Positions 31,390 through 44,100 of a stretch of DNA of 64,000 bases are shown piece by piece. How positions within the stretch are numbered: the first letter of the stretch is position 1; every line of letters begins with the position of its first letter. Both the position numbers and the translations under genes were made by a program. The notes under the pieces were generated by a model, which saw only the letters and a program-made list of their open reading frames with translations, did no database searches and was not told the DNA's origin. The DNA is from Isoetes taiwanensis (Eukaryota > Streptophyta > Lycopodiopsida > Isoetales > Isoetaceae): contig JAJEKV010000022.1 in assembly GCA_021234155.1 (NCBI GenBank), positions 9,800,934 through 9,864,933 on the forward strand, written 5' to 3'.

Positions 31390-33900
31390 ATATTCCTTTT
31401 GTCATCACATTGTAATAATTTCCTTATTTCACGGAATACGGATAATGGTAGTGCCTTTGTAAGAATATCTGCTCTTTGTCCGGTGTTGTACTAACATAGG
31501 TCAAATGCATGATTTCTTTTGACCATATCTCTGATGAAATGAACCTCCATCTCAATGTGTTTTGATCTTTAGGTGCAAAGGTGGATTTTGACATGGCAAT
31601 ACAACTAGATATTATCACAATATAAATGATTATTTGGTCCTCTTTGAGCAAATCAAATTACGCCATAAGCCTTCTTTCCCAAATAAGTTCCTTAGTCCTT
31701 GGTACAGCGAGTTGTACTTCGACCGGTACTAGATAAAAGCAATCTTTGCTTTAGCTTCTTGCACTTCAAGCAAGCTGGGGCTCCACCTAATAAAATAACA
31801 TATCACGAAGTTGATTTTAGTTTATCTAAATCTCCTCCCCAATCAGCATCACAATAAGCACGCAATTTGCAAGTTGGTTTCATTAAATACTATACCAAAA
31901 TGCATTGTACCTTTTCAAGTATTTTGAGAATCCTTTTTTCTTTGCCATGTCATTGTACCTCGAGAATATTAGCTACTGAATGCAATGACCCCTAGTACAA
32001 TTGGCTACATAGGACAAACAACCAATCAAACACGTAAGGTATTTTTCTCCATTTGTTTGCTTCGGTTCGTCTTTGGACTCATATCTGCGGTCTGTGACCG
32101 GGAACCATAGGGTATATGCCATGTGCAATCTTCCATATGAAATTTCTTCAACATGCTTGTTGACTCAAAGCTAATATCTTGTGATTTCTGTCCCTGTAAG
32201 AAACATCTATGCCCGAAACTTCTTTAATTCTCAAGATCACTCATTTAGATTCGTTTCTTTAAGATATCTTTGCAATAATTTGGTACTTGAGTTCCCTTTG
32301 ATATCATAATATTGTCATCAACATATAAAGCAATAATGCACGGTTGTATCTCCCATTTTGAACCTATAGATATTACCATCATAATTGAGCTTCTCAAAAC
32401 CTTGTTCTACAAGATATCCATCCATACATTTATACCATTCCCTAGGAAGTTGTTTAAGACCATAGAGCGCTCTGTTAACTTCAAATTTTTCCTTTTTCCT
32501 CTTCAAATCCAGTGCAGTCTTAAATAAATTTCCTCCTCTAATTTAGCATTCAAGAATGTTGTACTTACATCCATATGATGGATTTCAAGGTCACAAGCAT
32601 TAGCAATAGCTAATAACATTCTCAAACTATTTATCTTTCCAATGGTGAGAATGTTTCATCAAAATCTTCCACTACGTGGCAAAACCACGTACAGCAAATG
32701 CGGCTTTAAATTCCCTTGTATTTTTGTCTACTCTGGTTTTATTCTATAGATCCACTTACTTCCAACTATATTCTTATAGGAAAGATATCCCTACGTATAA
32801 GTGTTTGTTCTTTTGAATGCTCTCATTTCTTCTTCCATAGCACATTTCGAGTTCTTTCCATTCATATCTTGAGCTGCCTCCATATAATTTTGTAGAATCT
32901 TATGCATTTCAAGTATCAAAATGTCAAATCTGATATTAATTTCTCACGAGATCTAAGTCTTTTACTTTTCCCGTTCAATTCTACCATGAGACTCTAAATT
33001 ATGTTTGGCTATTACTGCCAACATTTGAGGCATCTGTTTGTTTGGGTTTTCTTTTGGTCTATCAATTTTTATCCAACTTACGCCTCTTGGTATTTCAATC
33101 TCTTGCTCAGCACTTGATTCCATACGGCTCCAACAACATTACTTGGAATCATTTACGACTCGTGCTCGAGTCACTCAAATCTACTGCTCCAATCCTTGAG
33201 GTTTCCTCTTCCTTGTGGTGATTTGCTTCTTCAATGCTATCTTTCCTTTCACTTTCACATGGATCTTATTATTTACCTTGGGAATTTTCCTATAAAATTC
33301 GTTTCATTAGAAGACCACATCTCTACTCACTAATTTTTTTCTTCTAAGCGAGGGATCATATAAATGCAGATACTTTGAGGTTAGAATCATACCCTACTAG
33401 ATAAGATATGTATGCTCTATCATCCAACTTTTCCTTAGTTCTTGAGGAACATGTACAAAACATAAACACCCATATGCTTTTAATCTATCATAAGAAGGTG
33501 ACTTACAGGACCAAAGCATTTGCAGGTGCACCTTTAATACTTGATGAAGGTAACAAATTTTGAATGTAAGCCTGACCGTCTTCACGCGACTTCATCCCAT
33601 AAATAATTTGTAGTAAGCAGGAATACTTCAACATGGACCTCTACGGCATCAAGCAATGTTCTATTTTTCCTTTACGCAACTCCATTTTGTTGTGGTGAGT
33701 ATACGCATGTCAATTGCCTCTTGATTCCCACATTTTGCACAAAAGCTTTAAATTCATCATAGATATATTCACCTCCTCATGCGACCTTGTGCACTTTCTT
33801 CCTTCCAGGTTTCTAGCTTCGGTTTTACATTGATAAATAACTTCAAAGCATCACTAGCTTGGTCTTTTGTTTTCAAAATAATTGCGACTAGCTTCGAGGT
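31390..33900 (-). pseudogene. Copia RNase H, RT and integrase remains of element C
   Basis: The longest clean pieces are 32318-32506 (RALYGLKQLPREWYKCMDGYL, RT) and 33397-33585 (AYGCLCFVHVPQE, integrase end). Between them similarity is found only by moving among frames. Near 33660-33760 the complement reads as CVYSPQQNG-like integrase sequence. No intact domain remains. Confidence 0.8.
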
Positions 33901-33919
33901 GATTCAGATCTTTCTTTGC

Positions 33920-35355
33920 TAGTAGTAGTAATACTCAATGCAGTGCGGGAACTTGGTGAAGTATTGTCTCTTTGCAAAGGGCAACTTCTGCGAGTTGCAG
34001 GCGGGAGATGAAGCTAAGATTATAGGCCAGACCATAATCGCGTAATGTAAGGTAGGCACTACCTTAAAGTGAAACGAGGCTTGAAGCCCTAAGGAAATGT
34101 GGGATTATTTGATAAAGCACTATGAACAAAAGTTCTTCACAAATAGATGTGCTAGAAAATAGTTAAGGAAGATGAAATTGTTTGAGAAAGATAACTTGGC
34201 TGACTTTTTGGAGATTTGATTCCATTATTACTGCGGATCTTGAGGGAAATTTGGAAATATCTTGAATGAAACGATATCAAATACTAGCTTTGGCAGGCGG
34301 TATCTCATAATAGTCACTTGGCCACTTTACTGAAATGTAGCCACTTCAAGGGTATGCTATGAATGATACATACGAGAATTTGACGATCCACTATTACGGG
34401 GAGGAAAATTTGATCAATCCTCGAGAGGTCTTGTATCACGAGGTAAGACTAAAAGAGGTGGTTTTTCAAGAGGAAAAATAGGACCTTGTTATACATGCAA
34501 TCAATTTGGTCACCTAAAGAGTGAATGTCCAAACAATAGTGAGAGGAATTTAGATGTTTCAATTGTAAAAGGCAAAGGGCATTTTGCTTGATTGCCCAAG
34601 TCCCTAAAAGGGAAGAGGTAGAGGAGATTCTCTTGGAACTTATAAATTGAGAGAGCAGGGGAAAACTCAAAAGAGCTCAAGTATTATTAATGTGGTAGAA
34701 AAGCAAGATAGTAGTGAAGGTGAACAGGGATGACTACCTTGGAGGTAAGGAAGAATTTAACTTGTAATGTTTGAGTTTCCAAGGAAAAGCAATAACAATT
34801 TGTTGTTATAGATTGAGGCGAGAAAAAGTGTGATGTGTGACTTGCATATGCTTAAGAGTTGGGAAGAAGAGGAGGAATGTGCAACTTGGTGATGGGGTTT
34901 GAAGAAAATAGAGAATCACAGGAGTTTTAGAGTTGTTTGACTTAAATGGCAAAATTGTAAAATTGAGAGATGTTTTGTGTGTGTGCCCGGTCTTGTTAGA
35001 AATCTCATATCCATTATGTCAAGCTGGTGGATTTGGGATATAAAATCTTTGTTTAGGCAGATCCAATGTAAAAGTGTTCCTTAATGGTGAATTAAAGTTT
35101 ATTGGCAAAGAGTTGGTAATCTCTTTGGATTGGATGGAGCATCTTGTAAGAGTAATCTTGTGGAATATTCAGGATGTGAAAATATGGCATAACCAGTTAT
35201 GTCATGTAAATCTTTGCAATAATTAAAAGACTTAGGGGAAAAGGGATTAATATCTGCCAAGGTACAAAATAGAAAAGTTCTTATGTAGAGTACGCCAACT
35301 TGGGCAATCAAGATTGCCATTTAAAAGGTCACACAAAAGAGCAAAGGGCATCTTG
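33920..35355 (+). pseudogene. Inverted gag-protease-preintegrase segment of element C
   Basis: On the plus strand the order is gag core (KEMWDYLIKHYEQ- and SSQIDVLE-like stretches near 34090-34160), zinc knuckles (CYTCNQFGHLKSECP near 34490 and a frameshifted CFNCK...GHF near 34560), a protease DSG-like region that has become VIDWGEK near 34810, LVRNLISI near 34990, and WHNQLCHVN near 35190. It matches elements A and B in sense orientation, opposite to the rest of element C. Confidence 0.8.
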
Positions 35356-35510
35356 GGCTACCATCAAACAAATACCACAATTTTTTAGAACTCAGTACAC
35401 CTCTAATACTCTCCTTCCAGATTTGAAATCCTCCATCTCCTTTAAAAACTTCCAATAGAGTTCAATAGATTTGCCCGAATGCGGTTGTCATTATCCTGGA
35501 GGCAGGAACT
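35356..35510 (-). pseudogene. Gag N-terminus of element C, in original orientation
   Basis: On the minus strand, after the PBS, it reads MTTAFGQI then LLEVFKGDGGFQIWKESIRG and KLWYLFDG, equivalent to the first 50 or so residues of gag in element A. It stops abruptly at the edge of the inverted segment. Confidence 0.75.
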
Positions 35511-35528
35511 AGTAAGCTACGATACCAA

Positions 35529-36044
35529 TGTTAGAATCCCGAGCTTGGGTTTTTGAACCAAGTATGTACCAGACTACGCACTCCTTCAACAAAATTTGCA
35601 CTATATCTTGATACACCGCACATATATACACTTTTCGGCTTGTTATTCTACATCCCTATCATTTCATCTATATATTTTTCTTATCAACACGGATATATAC
35701 TTGTCAAATGCGTGCATACCCTTCATATAGAAAGTTTTTCCAACTTGCCTAAATATTAGGATGCCACTTTCTTTGTCCTTAAATTCCAGTTGTCGTTGAC
35801 TTTGACATGTTTGACGGTCAACCCAAAACCCTAAGTGGCGGGCGGGGGTATCTAGCGTTTTGTGAGCCTAGCTTAGCGTGCAGGTAGTACCAGCCGCCAC
35901 CTTGAATTTTTTCCACATATTTTCATACTTCCTTAGGTTGATCTCACGCCTTTGCTTCTCATAGATCCAATGTTGACACTCTAATCGCCTTTGCTTCTCA
36001 TAGATTAGAATATCACATGACACATAATTTTGTCATTTCCAACA
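35529..36044 (-). repeat. 5' LTR of element C
   Basis: About 516 bp, TGTTAGAATCCC...TTTCCAACA. The flank CTCCT (36045-36049) is one base from CTCAT at 30858-30862. Confidence 0.88.
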
Positions 36045-36074
36045 CTCCTGTGTAAGCGGTTGTGCTCATGGTGA

Positions 36075-36200
36075 TGCGTGTTCTCTGTATGTATGTGGTG
36101 GGTAGTGTTGCTCTAGTGGATATCTTCTCCCTTTGGGTTTGAGTCCCCATGTATTCATTGTATTATTTTGAGTAATCAAGGTCCATGTTCATAAAAAAAC
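36075..36200 (+). mobile_element. Possible tRNA-derived SINE
   Basis: TGCTCTAGTGG followed after about 18 bases by GGGTTTGAGTCCCC resembles the A and B boxes of a tRNA-type Pol III promoter, and a short A-rich end (ATAAAAAAAC) follows near 36192. The spacing is shorter than in a real tRNA gene and no clear TSD was found. Confidence 0.3.
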
Positions 36201-36208
36201 ATAGCAGC

Positions 36209-37130
36209 TGGAGATTATACCACCCAAAAAAAATTGACTTAACTATTATATTATTCTTTTTTGCATGCTAGGCTAGCAGAAATGTTTGAGCCTGCTTCAC
36301 CCAATCTAGAGAAACCAAGCAAAGTTATTATGGCGATAGAGATGTAGGGGTTTGTTAGATTCATTTCACGCTTTGTTGTTGCATGATCTTTAAGGCAGTG
36401 GTCTATAGGTCAAAATATCCATAAAACTTATAGAAAAACTACAAAATACCCATATATTTTTGGTAAAATTGTCAAAGCATAGCTGGTTTGGGGTATTCTT
36501 GCTTAAAATAGCCATAACTTCTTGGTGATGATCGAATGAAACGTTTACATGGTAAAGATGGGGATGAGATCTTTTCATCAAAGCTAAGATCATTCAGGTG
36601 GGTGAAATCACAAGCTATGTTATTTTTAATAGACAAAATAATTGTGAGGATTTAAGAGGTTTAGGAGACCATAGCAACAATTTGGACTCCTCTTGATTAA
36701 TTCTAACTTTGATAGAGCTCTCATTCTTACGCTATAATGCATTTAAAGGATACATTCCCATTTAGATCAAACAAAAGCTATGGTTGTTCTCATCAAGCAT
36801 ACAAAGCACAATTCATCACCATCTTCAATGCGACACATGTGTAAGAACCTACTTTTCTCTTAGTACTGCTCTATGATGGAGGCGAAATGAGATCATTGAA
36901 CTCTGCACATTAGAAGCATCCGGAGAGCGGTTATGCCAAGTGGATAGCATGCATTGTGTTAAATTTAATAGGAAATATACCAAGTGGATGGCATGCATTG
37001 TTAAATTTAATAGGAAATATATTAGCTCCCCTTTCAAGGTAGGATTCAAGGCAGGAAGTCGGGTGTCACAACAACTGTGCATTTACAAGTCGAATGCTTA
37101 TAACAATGTTTCTTTATTTTGGGTGGGTTG
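36209..37130. repeat. Direct repeat copy 1 (about 0.9 kb)
   Basis: It starts TGGAGATTATACCACCC and aligns with 38926-39786 along its length with many indels. It includes its own 44-base tandem doubling around AAGTGGATGGCATGCATTGT (36938-37021). No LTR signature (TG...CA with PBS/PPT) is clear. Confidence 0.75.
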
Positions 37131-38925
37131 GATTAAGGTGCGGGGAACTGCGTATTCACAGCATGCGGTGTTCCCTTCCACTTTGCATTCCCTCGATTGA
37201 TGCAAGATCTTTGTAATGGAAAGCAAGCGATCGGCGACTTTTCAAGTAAGAAGGTTTTGCATTTTTCCATAACATAAATCTTTCATGTTTTTATTTCTAA
37301 TACTAAGTTTCCTTTGTTTTTGTAGTTTGCTATCTAGGTAGATGATGGAGCTAAAAACAATACTTTGTAGAATCCTTATAGGAGTTCTTCTTTGAATCTA
37401 TTGATTCTTTCTTTGGAAAATTCTCTCGTCTGAAAGATCTTATATGCATGTTTTTCTAATTCTACTATGCATCTTATTGCATTTAGGTTCTTACAATTCT
37501 AATATTACGTAAATACTTTAAAATAGCATATTGATTCTTATAATTCTACCATTTTATAGGTACATCTCTTATGCATATGTAGGTTCTTATAATTTTAGAA
37601 TCACGTAGCATATATGTAATTAAAAAAATCTTGTAACTAATCATCAAATTTTGTCTAGTTTTGGACTCCATTAGCTGGTTTGGTGAATCCTACTTGTTTG
37701 CCACTTCAGGTTTTTTAATGATAGTCAAGAACATGATGCTAATATTTGTAAGAATGCAGTGTAGAATATGGTTCAAGACACTTTCTTGTAAGTTCAATTT
37801 TACATATATTTTTACACATTGTTGCTTTAGCGGTTGAATGCTTAGGGTGTGTTTTGCTTGACCTACCACTTTTTGTACCTGCTGGCACCTCTCAAGCATC
37901 CTTTTTATGCATTCCATATGATGAGTATCTTGGCCCGGCATCTTGTATTACGTCATTTTTTGAAGGGCTAGTATGGGATATGAGGCATTAAATTTTATGC
38001 GGTCAAATTTAACTTTTTTCAGCACACTCTATCCGGATCGCTAAAGGAAAATTCTCATCGTTTGGATCTACAAACACATTTTCCCACTAAATAGCCAGCT
38101 TTTATGGATGGTAAATGAATACATTGGCGTCTTTGAATAAGTCAACAACAGTCTTGGATGCATGAGACGCGGCTAATTCTAATTCTCACAGTTAAATAAA
38201 TTTTCAACTCAAAGAAATTAATGTTTTGATTGATTGATGAAGACCTTGGCTGATGCTAAAAAGTTAGGTAAGTGTGACACTTTTCAGCTTTAATGTCGCG
38301 ATATACTTTTTGCATAGGTCAAGTAAAATGCACCTTCAAATGTCTCCTTGCTTGTTGTTGGATGCTTAAACTAGTTGTTTGTTTCAATTTGCCAAGTGCG
38401 GATGATGCTGGAATGATATTACTATTGGTGCAAGGTAATCACATTCCAGCGAGGTAATCATCAAGTTGAGCTATTTTTTTTACCCTCGAAAAATCTTGAA
38501 AATTCTTTGTAAGTATATTGCATAGTTTTCTTTATTGTAGAATTATGTCCAGTTTGTTTTATTTACACTATTTTTGTCCATTATTTTGTTTACTGAGGCC
38601 TTAAGTCTATTGTTGCGGGCAGCAGGAAATTATATTTGTTGCTAGAAGAACCTTGAATTGGAAGTATTTTATTCTTTGGAAGTATCTTGAGCTGGGATAT
38701 TAAATGTGTGTTAGCAAATGACTTGTAAAAACTTGGTTCTGCAGACTTGAATGTGTATTTTTACTAACTTTATGATACTCGAGAAGTTTCAGCATGTTTG
38801 TAATTCAACTTCCATCAAATTTAGCGATGTCATTATGTGGTGAATTTATGTTCCCAAACACAATAACTTGAGAATTTAAGTACCCGAATGTGATTCCGGG
38901 GAATTGGCATAGGACACACGGCGAT
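37131..38925. other. Sequence between the two direct repeats
   Basis: 1.8 kb, AT-rich, no ORF with recognisable content. If the repeats are degenerate LTRs this would be the internal region of a small element, but no protein trace supports that. Confidence 0.4.
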
Positions 38926-39786
38926 TGGAGATTATACCACCCAAAAAAAAAATTGACCCAACTATTATATTATCCTTTTTTGCATGTTAGAGCTGAAATG
39001 TTTGGAGACCTTGCTTCACCCGCTCTAGAGAAACCAAGCAAAGTTATTATGGCGATAGAGATGTAAGGTAACAGATTCATTTCTGCTTTGTTGTTGCATG
39101 ATCTTTAAAGGTATTTAGTAGTCTATAGGTCAAAATAGCCATAAAACTTATGCTCCAAAATACCCATATGTTTTGCTAAAATTGCCGAAACGCAACTGGT
39201 TTAGGAGTATTCTTGCTTAAAAATGACCATAACTTTTTGGTGATGATCCAAATGAGAACGTTTCTACATCATAGACGAGGATGAGATCTTTTCGTAGAAG
39301 CGGGTCATCTCAATTGAATTGAAATCACAACTTCATATTTATTTTTAATAGACAAAATAATTGTGAGGATTTAAGAGGGATTTAGGAGATCATGACTTAA
39401 CAATTTGGACTCCTATTCAGATTAATTCTAACTTTCATAGAGAGCTCTCATCCTTCGCTATAATGCATTTAAAGGATACATTCCCATTTAGATCAAACAA
39501 AAAGTTATGGTCATTCTCATAAAGCATAGAAAGCACAATTCATCACCATCTTCAATCGACACATGTGTAGAACCTACTTTCTCTCTTATTTTCTCTATGA
39601 TGGAGGCTAAAATGAATCATTGAACTCTGCATTAGAACTGTCCAGAGAGCAATTATGCCAAGTGGATGGCATGCATTGTTAAATTGAACAGGCAATATAT
39701 TGGCTCCAGGATTCCAAAGAACTGCAAGTCGAATACAACACTGTATTTTACAAGTCAAATAGCATAACAATCATTTCTTTATTATG
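38926..39786. repeat. Direct repeat copy 2 (about 0.86 kb)
   Basis: Begins TGGAGATTATACCACCC like copy 1 and shares phrases such as GCTATAATGCATTTAAAGG and AAGCACAATTCATCACCATC throughout. Confidence 0.75.
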
Positions 39787-39889
39787 CTGTAAGGATTATT
39801 TTTATTGCTATAGTTTGTTGGGTTTTCGACTCTCTTGGGCATGTTCGCGCCCACCTAACATTTTTTTGGCTTTAGGAATATTCAACTTA

Positions 39890-40235
39890 CACATTGATGT
39901 ATTCAATTTACACAATATTCATGCAAATCTACGATTCTAATACCCCATTTTTTGTATTCGACTTGCAAAACAGAAGCAATCTATGAGTCTAATACCCCAT
40001 TCGAATCAAACACATAATCGCGAGCCAATCTACTAGTCTAATATCACAATATTCATGCAAATCTATGAGCCTAATAGCATATTGGAATCGAACCTAGCCA
40101 ATAATAGAAGCCGATCGACAAGTCTAATACAACAATATTCATGACGATTCTAATAATCCATTTTTTGTATTGGACTTGCAAAACAAAAGTCAATCTACGA
40201 GTCTAATGATGCCCCATTGGAATCGAACCCATAAT
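39890..40235. repeat. Degenerate tandem repeat with AATCTACGAGTCTAATACCC core
   Basis: CAATCTA(C/T)GAGTCTAATA, CCCCATT(G)GAATCGAA and ACAATATTCATGCAAATCTA alternate about five times, with a longer period of roughly 120-130 bp in part. It is non-coding. Confidence 0.7.
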
Positions 40236-41181
40236 GGGGAGCCTATAAATGCACCATAAATTGAAGAAACAGGTATGAAACTTTTGTTGCAGAACTTGTA
40301 GGCCACAGTATGCCAGAAGTGTTCATGATGGAGACACCACCGGACCATCTTCAACCTGAAACGCCAATCATTTAGGTTTCCATCCATCATAATGTGACGT
40401 AATGGCGAACCTGTAACAAGAGCCACAGTCAACCTGATCACTGATCCACTTCATCAGGAACTGGAGTATCCCGATTCGTTACTTGATGAGCAACACCTTC
40501 AGCCTCACTTTCAGTCTCCGACTTCTGATGTGCAACACCTCAATTTATTTATGGATATCTAGTCTTGAGTTGTTTACCGCCAGCACCCTTGCAAACGCTT
40601 AATCTTTTGGTCAACCAATGACCACACATCTCGTACAATATCATCTGGATGGAACCAGATAAAAGCTTCTACTTCAAAATATAGGTGCCTTTGAGTGAGC
40701 ATCTTTAGTTATGCTCTTGGCAAATCTTTCCAATGGGAGGACCACTTCCAGAAAGCTTTTGTGACTAGTAACAAAATCTCCAAATTTATAGCCCGAGCAC
40801 CGTAGAGCCATATAATTAACACTTCATTGGAGAACTAGAACAGCTCTCACTTATACCATCTGCCTTTTATGGTCAATATTGGCTTCAGGTTGAATGCTGG
40901 TAACACACGCCAACGCGACACAGCTTCTAAATCTGTACCATGTTCAGAGGTCTCAAGTTTGTTTAACGAATTTCTGATATTATCGGCAGGAAGAAATGCA
41001 ATTCCACTCATTTCCAACCTTTTTTCACAACTGGCAGGCTATTCTGTTAATTATAAATACTATTATACATAATGTGTAGGCATACGGAACTCGGCATTTC
41101 TTATAGCTTTCCTTTCTTATACATACCTCTACCATTAAATTCTTGAAACAGTAGTATAGCTACACCATCATCCACTTTTAT
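40236..41181. other. 3' flank of the MadBub gene
   Basis: It may include the 3' UTR of the minus-strand gene that ends at 41182. Short ORFs on both strands have no motif. No second gene can be supported. Confidence 0.4.
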
Positions 41182-44100
41182 CTATTTGTGGGAGCACATC
41201 ATTATGCTTTGTCGCATCAGCAACTGCTTCAGCTTTTTTGCCTGGGTAGGATTACCAATTAGATGGTCTTCAAATGATCTACGAACTGAAGCCAATGGGG
41301 GGTTCTCACTGCAGTTCTCTACATTAAGCAGCAGCTTAAAAAGTTGATCCCACAATACTCCATTCCAATATCTGTTATTGGCATGACATAAACAGAACAC
41401 ATCAATACAGGGGCAAATGTATCTTCCAAAACAGCAGCAAGTTGTCTAACAGCACTGAGCTAAAGAAATAATTGCAGATGCAGAAACACAAGGTCTTTGA
41501 AGTATCCACATTACATGTTGAAAGAATACTGTATCTTGATTGCATAAGAACACAATCCACAATAGATTATTTAGACCTTGTAAGTGCTTTAAAAAGGTTA
41601 CCTTTTCAAAGGAGTCTTAGGCTTATAAGACTTGTTTCCGTCTAGCTCAACATCTTGTTGTATTTCCATGTAACTCCCATGAAGCATACAGTGCACGATT
41701 CCACAAAGCCCATAGGTATCAACCTACAAAATCATTAAGCAAGGCAAATAAACATAAAGAAAACTATTAATAAACACACATTGTCTCTAACAATTTAGGC
41801 ATTACAAAAAAAGTATTTACCTGAAATTTCCAAGCTCTATGTTCCTTCATTTCAATGCACTGAAATGCTGATGTCTTGCAATCTCCAACAAACTCAACGT
41901 CGTCTGGAAGTAAAGTTAGATCAATGGCTCTCCCCCAATCAATCAAGCACAGCCCCTGCAATGGACCTAATCAGTCTCATCCTTATAACTGACCGACCAT
42001 TATACTATCACCTGATCTTTCCAACATCCAGGGCGGTTAGGGGCCCATTCATCCCAATTTTCACTGCATATATTAAAAGTATTGAATTACAAAAGGTACT
42101 CTCAGAAAGTGCTATGCTAAAAGAGCTTTATACGTAACTGTTTATGCCCACCTTTCATGACGAATAAGAAGATTATCAGGTTTAAAGTCGCCATGAATAA
42201 TACCAGCAGAATGTAATACCTCTAGCATTCGCAACATCTCAATAGCATAATACATGCACAAGATCTCATCCATCTTTTGATCATTGGCCAAGTAAGCATT
42301 GATGACATCCTAAAGTATCCCAGAAATTTTGATGTTACAACAGATGTAACACAAGTGAGACAATTTCTGTGGTAAACAAATACCTGTAAGGTTCCATGAG
42401 GACCATAATCAACAACCATTATACTGCAATCCGAGAAGGCATGCATTTTCCTCACTTTCCCAAAGCTGCTTCTCTGCATGAGTAGCAGACATGAATTACT
42501 CAACATTACAAAAGATGGTACTATCAAATCAAGGGAAACAAACCTTGATGTAGCCCCTTACCTCCTCAGAAGAAATACGTTTATCAAGTTGAGAATAAAT
42601 ATAGAATTCCCAAGTGCATGGTGGTCTTTGGACCTACAAAAGGGTTAAATTAAATTGCCATATGATACACGAACAAAAAAACCTATATCTCTGATGAATT
42701 ACCTTTAGAACAATTGTACCATCGTAACCATCTTGCTCTGCTTGGTATACCTGTGCAAAGGCTCCTTGTCCTGTGCAACCTTTGATATGATACGAAGTAT
42801 TACCTATTGGAAGGAAGGCAGGTCAGTAATCTGAAAACTTCAGCGATCGTGATGCTAAAAGCAAATGCTTTCTCCATGTCATTGTCACCTAGTTGGAGAG
42901 TTTTGTTGCGTGCATTGTTTTTAAGAGTTGAGATGGAAATGGCACCACTATACTTCTTCCCAGTGTAGTGAAAACCCTGCACCAATATCTAAATGTCAAA
43001 ATACTATAATTAAAATTCTAGATAAACATTGCCTTGAGCCCAGTGTTCCTACAGCACCAAGTATCATAGCTACTCAAGTTCAAATTCATGCATGATGCAG
43101 TCATTATTGAAGCAATTGCAGGGGAAAGTGCCTATGAGAGTTCATCGGCCAATCATTCACTGTAAAACTCATTTCTAATGCACGATGCAGTTATCATTGA
43201 AGAAATTGCAGGGCAAAGAATTCTTGAAAATTTGTCAGCCGCACAAGAATTTCAGTTTAAATTTAAAAGCAAAGTACAACCTCAGCTAGAATCTTTTGTT
43301 AAATAACATCGTTGTTTCTTTATTAATCTTCAAAAATTGTTTCCAAGTCTAAAGCAATCCCAGCATTAGTATTGCCAAGGGAAACATTGTTTATACAGCA
43401 GATATTAGCATTACATGGAAACTCAGACATCAGAACTATGTGTCAACATGCCTCGTAACTCGACAGAGGTGGTTTGAGTTCCTTAAGAAGTTCTCCTATC
43501 AAGTTTTCGTCCCAGGGATTCAGTCTTCTGCTTGTTGGAACAGTCTTATCGTCCACCTTGATGTCCACCTACATCAAGGTCAGGTTAAAATGATATCCCA
43601 ACATGTTATATATGATTGCACAGTCCTTTAAGCTAACCAAACTTCCAGCAGAGCAGTTGACTGTGGCTCCAGTGCCCCTGTTTCAACAATGTAACCATGC
43701 AGGTTATTGAACACCCCAGTTAAAATAATAATTTTATACTTCTGAGGAATAAACCTGTGATCAGAATTGCTTGATGTTTCCATATACGATTCTCCTTTAT
43801 CATTAGCCTGGTTGGAGAGCAAAACAGATTTGAAACAGCCACTTAATTGTTCAAAAGTAGATCTGACAAAAAAAAGGATATTCCAACTTCATATGCTTCA
43901 AAGTTATTCACATACCTTAGTATTACCTTGGGAGTATGCTAGACTGTCTTCTTGCACAGATAAACAATTGAAACCTTGATGGTTCTCCTTATAATTCAAA
44001 GCACACTTCCTCTCACAGTCCCTAGATATCTCTTCGGCTTCTTCCAATTCGTCATCTACAAACACTTCAAAACCTGTATCCTTTATACTGGATTGTACAT

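Larger units (their letters stand above)
30863..36044 (-). mobile_element. Old Ty1/copia element C with internal inversion
   Basis: LTRs at 30863-31374 and 35529-36044, PBS-like CTACGATACCA (about 35517-35527) and the complement of a polypurine tract (CCCCCTTCATG from 31377) set the orientation as minus. Pol fragments from 31390 to about 33900 (RNase H, RT, integrase) and the start of gag (35356-35510) agree with that. The segment between, 33920-35355, carries the rest of gag, protease and preintegrase on the plus strand. So the segment has been flipped within the element. Coding similarity is broken by many indels. Confidence 0.85.
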
